Source: Branchiostoma belcheri (taxonomy: Eukaryota; Chordata; Leptocardii; Amphioxiformes; Branchiostomatidae). From it: a stretch of DNA of 64,000 bases. The stretch spans positions 2,435,106-2,499,105 of the forward strand of contig NW_017804065.1 of the NCBI RefSeq assembly GCF_001625305.1, given 5' to 3'. Numbering within the stretch: position 1 is the first letter of the stretch; each line of letters starts with the position of its first letter. Below, one piece after another: positions 49,001 to 58,000 of the stretch. Both the position numbers and the translations under genes were made by a program. Below the pieces are notes generated by a model. The model saw nothing but the letters and a program-made list of their open reading frames with translations. It ran no database searches and was not told the origin of the DNA.

Positions 49001-52000
49001 AAAACAGAAAGCAGACCAGCTCAGATACAATGTACTGCTTCTTCAACAGGGGGGAGAACAGGATTAATTTTGAGAACTCTACACAAATTTAATATTACAA
49101 AACACGTAAATTGTGTGACAGGCTCAAAAAAGTTCTTAACTGGAACTAACAAAAACTATGCGCCTCCAGATGTCTTACTGTCAGGGATGACTGCGTGTGC
49201 GCAATTTTAGGAATCAACAGACTGAGTATACAACAAAGAAATCATTTAAAGTCCTTGAATAAGTCTATATTTTACACATACATGGTACAAAATATATTAA
49301 TACTCATAAGAGTGAGGGCTGGTATATGGTTTGTGACCATTTGTTTTGGTCATTTCTAATTTTTCTTCAGTATGTTAAAGAGTCTCTTGAAGAAAGCCAG
49401 AGTTGGGGGTGTGCGTGTGTCTGGTGGTAGACTGTTCCAGACAATGGGTCTACATCAGCCTATGGATCTTCAGAAACTCTCGCTGATTGTGTATAATTGA
49501 CGATCCTTACCAAATGGTCCGAAGAAGTTGCGTCCCTGTGTCCACTGCCGCTCCCCTCCCCACCAGAACCGTTCGTTGTAGTCGATCCTCTCACTGTTCA
49601 GGTGTGGGCCTGAACCTGAAGGAACAAGAAATAGTCATGCCTTCAAGTAACAGAGTTATCAACCAAGGATCTAGCCTGACTAAATCGCATTATGGTGGCC
49701 AGAACTTGCAAACTCGCATTGAAAATGGACTAAGGACCTTATGAACCTTCTTTGTACAAAGAAATGGAAGTAGCGATAAACTTTTAAGGAAAATAACCTG
49801 TTTATACCTAATCTAATGATGTGGTCCGCCATCTTGGATTTTGGGCAATGATGTCATCAAATTAGCATAAATTATGCATTTTTAATGATGAAATTTACAT
49901 AAAGTTACATGAGATATTATTTATATTAAAAACCATGTGTAACTTGACAAAAAAAAACATAAAATTCTATTGTTGAAAGGAAAATTACTAATTTAAAAAA
50001 AATTTAGCAAAAAATGTCCGTCAGAAATCCGTTGCCATGGCAACACCAAAAACCATTACCTTACTTTACTGATACAAAATTGTTGCCAACAATATCTTAG
50101 TAAAAGTCACCAAGTTCGGTGGTTCTATATAGTGTGAGCCCTTCAGACGCTATCCGACATCAAAGTTGGCGCGGGCACTTTTAGTGAGTCGAGTTTGTCT
50201 AACCGTTGATGTTTCTGACTTAAGGTGATTAGGGAATTTTCTGTTTCAAAAACCAAAAATTATGTACAGTGCATAGAAGTGGTGTGCTGGCCCTGTACGG
50301 AACAAATAAAAAAAAAAAGAACTGCCCTGTACCTTTCAGAGTGATGTTGGCGGCTCTCAGTCCGATCTTGACGCCGATGGTGGCGTGGATTTCCTCGTTG
50401 TGGAAGGCCTTGTACTGTACGCCGGTCTCCACCTCTGACACCTCCCACTCCATACCAAAATTACCCACTGGGAAATGACAAAACAAAAATGACTTCCTAA
50501 GTCTTTTGCACAAGTTTATTGCACAAGCATAGCATGTATATACATGAAGAAATACAAACCTTGAAGATTCTCTCACTCACTCACTTACTCACTCACATGT
50601 ACTCTCATCCTCCCTCCCTGCCTCCCTCCCTCCCTCACTCATGCTCACTCACTCTATCACTTGCTCACTCACGCACTCACTCACTCACTCACTCATTCAA
50701 TTACTCCATTCACCTTGACAATTTACATACTAGTACTAGTATTGCTACAGGGGCCTTTCCCACTGGCCTATTGGCAAGCTTGCTCCAGGAACATGAAGTC
50801 TTAATTATTGCAAAGCTCAGACAGCCTTGGAAGCAGAGAGACAGAAAAAACACAATGAATTTTAGTTTCTTGTTGCCTTTGCATGAACATTTTTGTTAGT
50901 TGGCAATTGCTTTTTTTCTCTGGTTTGCTTACTTATACTTGACACTGTATTATTTTTGTTCTGCAATAAAATTCTTCTTCTGTATCACATTCACACTCCA
51001 CAAGATGACATCTTTGACTTTGTCTCCCACAAAGTACTTACACATGATGACTGCCAGGACAAAGATACTGAAGAACACCTTCAGAGCAAAGTAAAGTCGC
51101 TGAAAAAGAAAGAAAAAAAGAAAACAGTATTAATGGATTTCTATTCTAATTAAATGCAAGGGATATACAGTCAAACCTGTACTAGCGGTCACCTTTGTAT
51201 AGTGGTCACTCGGCCATAGCGGTCAGTTTTTGCCGGTCCCTTGAATTTTTCCCATTGACGTAAGCATTAAGAATCGTGTCTATAGCGGTCACTGTTCAAC
51301 GCGGTCAGCGGTCACCCCATTCCGGTCCCGCCGGCATGTCAACACCGCCGATAGCGGTCGCGGCTGGCCGTAACCCGCTAAGCACCACGGCCGTAACACC
51401 ACCCCACCTCGGGCTACGACCGTTATGAGCCTTGTGATAATTTTCCGATCGCTACATTACTAAAATGTGAACTGAAAATTAAACTCCATATGTGTACGAA
51501 ATAAAGGAAAACTGGCTTTTGACACGAAGTTTCTGCGGTCGCGGGTGTCTTTGATATCTGCGTTTTCCCCAACACCAGTGCCGTGCGTGCCGCATGGAGC
51601 TTTCAATGGACTCGGCCGCTCGGCGAAGATTACGGCAATTATCTTTACAAAAAAACTTAAGAATATCCATATTTGGTTTCTCGATTCCTTGAAATGCGTA
51701 GATATGTGCATAGCTTCCGTTTTTCATGAGCATAATTCAAGAAATTTGGCTCGAAAATGCGTTTCGTATTTTTCCAAGATGGCGCATGTTATCTGCAGAG
51801 GGAGGTCAATTGGGGTCATCGGAAGACTACACTGTTATGGAGGTAGATACACCGAGTTTTATTTAACTTTATTAGCGTCAAATGATGTAATTACATTATA
51901 AAAACATTTGAAATACATTACTAAAAGTAATTTTAGATGTAAATTTAACACTGTAGTGGATATTTTAGAAAAGATATAAGTCTGAAAGGAGAAAATTTTC

Positions 52001-55000
52001 TGTTGACTACCACATTGGCATAATGGTAGAGGCAGACAACCCACGCGGGGAGAAACCCAAACCGTAAACAAAGGAGAGTTTTCGCTAAGTTTTCATGTTC
52101 AAAAACGACCAAAAACGGAAAGTAACTGGCAACTGACGAACAATTATTTTGCTGTTAACTAAATAGACAGTATCTTGGTACAAAATAACTTATTTACGTG
52201 GTTGGAATTCGCTGTGGCGTATGTCGGTCGCCCGAAGCAAGTGTTCACCAAAGAGCAAAAACATGGCGATGTCGTTCTCTTCCACTTTTCGACTAACAAC
52301 AACAACAACTACTAGTAACGTGGCGATTGCGGAGAAACGATGGCGAAAGCGGAAAGACAGACGCCGAACTTATTCCAAAAGGTGGAAGTGATCCGACTGG
52401 CAGAGTGAGCTTGAAGAAATCGTCGAAAGCTGAGCTTAGATTAAATGATTTTGCAGTCGATAGAAATTTGTTTGGAGTTGAAAGTTTGTTGCTTGATTTG
52501 CTTTCTTTTCTTTAGCCACATGTAGTACTAGTATGTACACAAGAACAGTAAATGACAACCAGTGATTTTGTATGTTTTAAATTATGTGAATGGTTTCATT
52601 GTCCCAGAATAGATGAACTGAATATGTTGAGTGTATGTATCTTTGATGTCAAGTTAATGTTTCCATGCAATATTTCTGTATTTATTATTTTTTTCAAGCA
52701 AGTACAAAATAAAGTACAACTAAAGCAAAAGAACAACAAATTATTGAACTAAGACATGTACATATAAAAGGGGTGTACCTTTGCAAATGTATGTATTCAT
52801 ATGTTTCAGAATAAAGACATCACTGTTGGTTGGTACTCAAAGCATGTGTCCCTTTTTTTTGGAGGGGGGTCAACTAACCGGCTGTTTCTCTATAGTGGTC
52901 ACCTGGCCATAGTGGTCAAATTTGGCCAGTCCCTTGAGTGACCACTATAGGCAGGTTTGACTGTAGGAAAAAACAAGTACTATTATGAGGAATATCAACT
53001 TACCGCTCACTTTTTAAAACATTTTGTGGTATTTCATGGTAAATTGATACTTCCCAGTTTAAATCTTTTTTCTGTAACATATGGGCATGATTGTAGTTCA
53101 TCCCCAGATCACTAGGTGGTGCTCTTTCCCTGAGACACCTGTTGATTAATTGCTATCATAATATGGTAGCAAATCAACACTCACTTCATCTTGTAATTTT
53201 GATTACAACTGCTTTTGCTTGATTCAAATTGTAAGCTTAATGATAATGGTATTACTAAAGTTAATAATATTTTTGCAAACCTTTTGCCAATAATTTCCTT
53301 GAAAAAATTAAAATACTACAAGTACTGGTAGATCTAAGTATGTAAGATGTTGGGATATACAAATGTATACATTGTACAGCAAAATGAATTTCAGAATTGA
53401 CTATCCCAAATAACTGCTTTATTCTCTCCCTGTGGGCCTGATCATGTTTCATTGCTATACCAGGGCTCGAAATTAATTTTTGGGAATAGGTGCACTGGCA
53501 CACCCAACTTAAAAAATTGGGTGCACAAAAAAAAAATTGGGGTGTACCATATGAAAAAAAAGTATTATGTCAACAAAAACTTTGTTTCATTTCTAAAGAA
53601 AGGTAGTACAAGAATCATGAATGATTTTATTATTTTCTGACACTTAGATGTTAAAAGTACATGTATGCTGCATGTATCGTGTATACAACTAATACATAAA
53701 CCTACAAAAATTTTTGGTGCACTGGTGCACCCACTGGAAAAAAATTAGGTGCACAACTCCAAATTTGGGTCCACTAATGTGCACATGCACTCAGTATTTC
53801 GAGCCCTGCTATATCCAGTCCCATTGTGAACTTATGTACAATAAAGCCACACCAATTTATTCAATCGGTTGTTAGATTCTTTTTTTTTTCCCTGCCGCTT
53901 CAATTTTTTCCTTAAAAAATTTTAAAAAAACAACAACAAATGAAATTGATGTGTCTAAATAACAGACACAAAAAAAACATGTCACCTAATGTACAGTGAC
54001 TCAGGTATGCAGACCTGTCAGAAGCCCTGTCCTGAGCTATTCATCAAAAATAAACGTGCCCTCTCATGTTGACAGCATAATCAACCACCTGTAGCTAACA
54101 TTGCCCTTGAGACAGACGTCCTGTTTTCTGATTCTCCAAAAAAATATCCAAACTGAAGTTCGGCAATCAAACGAATCTAAGGCCTGCAAGATTGAGTTGC
54201 AACTTGCTACATTTGTAGGTCCATTTCAGATTTGCAGGGTGAACTTACTGTAATTCCTGATTTTTTCACTGTACTGTTATGTTTACTGTTTTCACTGTCA
54301 CCTCTGTACCGTGAACTTATCATTACAGGTAACAAATAATTCATGAACTATCTTTCTCCTGCACCTGTCGCCACTGTGAATATATAGTTCCATGAACATG
54401 TCCATTTTTCTCAGACCGTGAACTTCTGCTACCGTGAACATAAAGTGAATTACTGTAACAGTACTTTTGTACAGACTTGATTGTTGTGTCTGATGTCACA
54501 ATAGAACAGAACCTGTCCAACGACCAGTGCCATTCTTGCTTTCAGTCATTTACAAAAGAATTGCCGCCACTTAAGGACACGGCGTTAATTGTCTTCAGGG
54601 CACGATTGTCTGTCTTTCGAGGCTTCTTAGATTGTTCTAAAGATACCAGGTTGAATGTCCTCAAAAACCATGGGTGGCATTCGTTCAAAGCGGCCATTTA
54701 CACTTAGGAATTTAAGTAGAATAAGAATAAGACATTCTTGGGATATTCCTAACTATTCGAAAAAAGTGTATTCTAAATATTTAGGCCCATTTTGGTTCTC
54801 CCTTGATTGCGATTTACTGCTACAAACTTCACAATAGAGGCAGAATGAGGAAGAATGCCGTCTTGGTCTGAATGAGAATTTCTTTATATTATTGGACGTT
54901 CAAAGTGCATACTTTTAGAAATTCTGACTGCATTCCAGATATTTGTGCCTATAGTATGTATTTGTGTGGCCCAAAAGTCATGCTCAGAACTTTCTTCCCA

Positions 55001-58000
55001 CAAAAATGAATTAACTGTAATCTGTAGACCATGGCATTGTAATTACTAAGTATACATTTCATGTGTAGGTAAATTTCAAGGTCACTTTAAGTACATAGTG
55101 AGTAACATTGCAACCACTAAAAATTTTAAAAGGTCATTATAATGTGTATGTAAAAAAAAAACCAGAACTGGCGTAAAACATCTGCATGGAGATTAATGTT
55201 GGTGATCCTTTAAAAATTATCTTGACTTGTTTTGTTTACATCAGAGTGGGAGGAGCCTGTTGTCCCTGGAATTCACACCTGACTTCCCCGTGATGCGATA
55301 ATCACTAATACCCTGAAATGTTGCCTAAAAATTTCTATAGACGAGTGCCCCGCGTGACATTCTGCCCTCGGGCGCTTCGTGCTTTAATCTCAACAACACA
55401 GCGTGGCTTTGGACACGTAGAGACTGACTGAGACTATGGCATCGAGCCATTTCACAGGCCATGCAAGACAGCTTAAGACTTGTTTTGTTGAACCAGAGAT
55501 GACTCTTTCACATGATGAATGAGGAAGTGCATGATTGTGGTTCTTGTTCACTCACTATATGTTTACTGTACTTCTGGAATGTGTGACTGTCCCACAATCT
55601 TTGCCTACAAAAACATGCTTTGAAATTTGAGACGAAAACATTTCAAAAGGTTGAACAATGACTTCATGATGCATGTGCCACATTGCCACCACACCTGAGT
55701 GTACAAAACCTTGTTTGTGTCTTTACCTTGACCTTGTCATATCCTCGTCTGGAGGGTTGGGGACTATAGTGGTGCACCCAACCTAAAAAGTTAGGTGCAC
55801 AAAATTTTTTGGGGTGCACCATATAAAATAAAATAAGTAGAAGGTCAGCAAAAACTATTTATGTTACATTTGTAAAGAAAAGTACTAAAACAATGATTTT
55901 ATTATTTTTCTGACACTTACTATAGGTGTAAAGAATATGTTACTAAGGCTACGAAAATATTTGGGTGCACTGGTGCACCCACAGAAAAAAATTGGGTGCA
56001 CAGCTTTAAATTTGGGTATTTCGAACCCTGACTAAGGTGCACATAGCCTGAGTGTCAGCCTTGTTAGCTTTCGTCCGCTACCCAAGGTCCGCTCCCCGCC
56101 AACGGAGAGCCCGTTGGCGGAGAGCGGACCTTGGGTAGCGGACGAAAGCTAACAAGGCTGACACTCAGGCTAAGGTGCACATGCACCGGGTATGTCGAGC
56201 CCTGCCTTTGAAGGCAGACAAGCAAATATTATTAACAACATGGAACTGTCAAACTCAATCAGGTTTCACAAGGAAGTCTGTCCACTATTTTCCTCTTTGT
56301 TGCAAAACATTTGGTGACATTTTTCAGCTGGCAGACAATCAACTTCCTCATTCTTGTATTAAGTTGTAAGGGAAAAACTTACAGTGTTTCAGGTTTCAGT
56401 TCATCGTGGGTGGATGTGGATGACTAATAATATCATGTACCTGCCCAGATAGCCTACTTTCTTCCTTTTACAAAACATGTTCAAAAAAATCTAAGCAGAG
56501 GTTGCTAGGGAAGACTGTGACCTTTCTTTTTTTTCTGTCTGGTGGTGAGTAGCGACAGAAAAAAAACGGTCACAGTCTTCCCCACCAACCTCTGCTTTGA
56601 CAGTATGTGCAATAGCGTGTGTACCATCCAGTACTATACATGTTAACTTATTGAAATCCTCATTTGCATAATTCTAGGAAATTCTAGAATCACCCTCTTT
56701 CATAAGATAAGAAAATATGATCTAACTGATAAACATGTAATTCATGTAAATATGATCTTGTTTTCATAATCAATGAAAAACATTGTATAATTTGTCAACA
56801 TTCGGCAAGGTTAACATCATTTGGCGAAGGTATGAGATCATGGAACTCTAGTTACTTTTACACTCGCTACCACGCACCCACACCACCATGATTTTCATCC
56901 TATATAGCTTAATGAACATTCGGCGAAGGTACATTGTGTGAGATTGTGGAACTCTAGTTACTTTTACACTCACTCACTGAGATGATCATTCTGCGAAGGT
57001 ATGAGATCGTAGAACTCTAGGTAGTTTTACACTCACTCCCACGCCCCCACACCACTATGATTCTCATCCTACCCATTTAACCTGAGATAATGAACTGTTT
57101 AAAGTAAGACTCCCAAAAGATGTATGAACTTTGTGACAGGATCTGGCAGGATATGGGTCTATAAACAGTTCTTTCACATCCCTTGGAACAGCATGCAGCA
57201 GCTGGTTAACATCTCCCATGGCAGTAGAGCAGTATAGGGGTGTTTTCTGACAGCCTATCTATCTGAACTGATGTTGAACTGATCGTCTGCATTGTAGAAT
57301 CACCCTCTTTTATAAGGCCATGTTGATTTGATTATATGGATGACATCTTCTGGGTACCCCAAAACTAATGCGCGCGTGCGAATAAATAAAAAAGTTAAAA
57401 AAAAAAAAAAAGTTGCTTTCATTATGAAATTTACGTGGTCATGAAGGTTGAAAAAATGACACAGAGTATGGTTTGGTGAATAATCTACAACTCTTTAAAT
57501 TCATTTCTCTTTACATTTTCGTCTTTTTTGTTTGATTTTGGCATTTTGCGACATTGGTATCATTTGTTCGTGGACCGGTAATTATAAATCCGCAGTACGA
57601 AGTGACCGCGAAAACAGCGAATATCAAAGTACCGCAAACATAAAGTGATTTACAGATAATAGAAACCAACATGGTTAAACTTCCCCAAACACAGCCTTCT
57701 TCTGGAGAATTTAGGGTAACAAGTGACTGCCAGCCCCTGAAACCAGCTGAACCATGTCACAGGTGTATACACAACTGGAGTAGGTCATCTTGCAGGGATC
57801 TCTCCATAAATTCTGAGGGGAGAGGTGCTCCCTATTAAATTGATGAAAAGTCAGCAAATTTTCATGTACTAAATACTAACTAAGAGAAAACCCTAAATTT
57901 GAACATTTTGGGAGAGGTTCTAGGATTTTGGGGAGAGGGGGAACACCCTTGCTCCATTGCTTGGGGAGAGCCTTGTCTTGACTTTACAAGGTGGACACTG

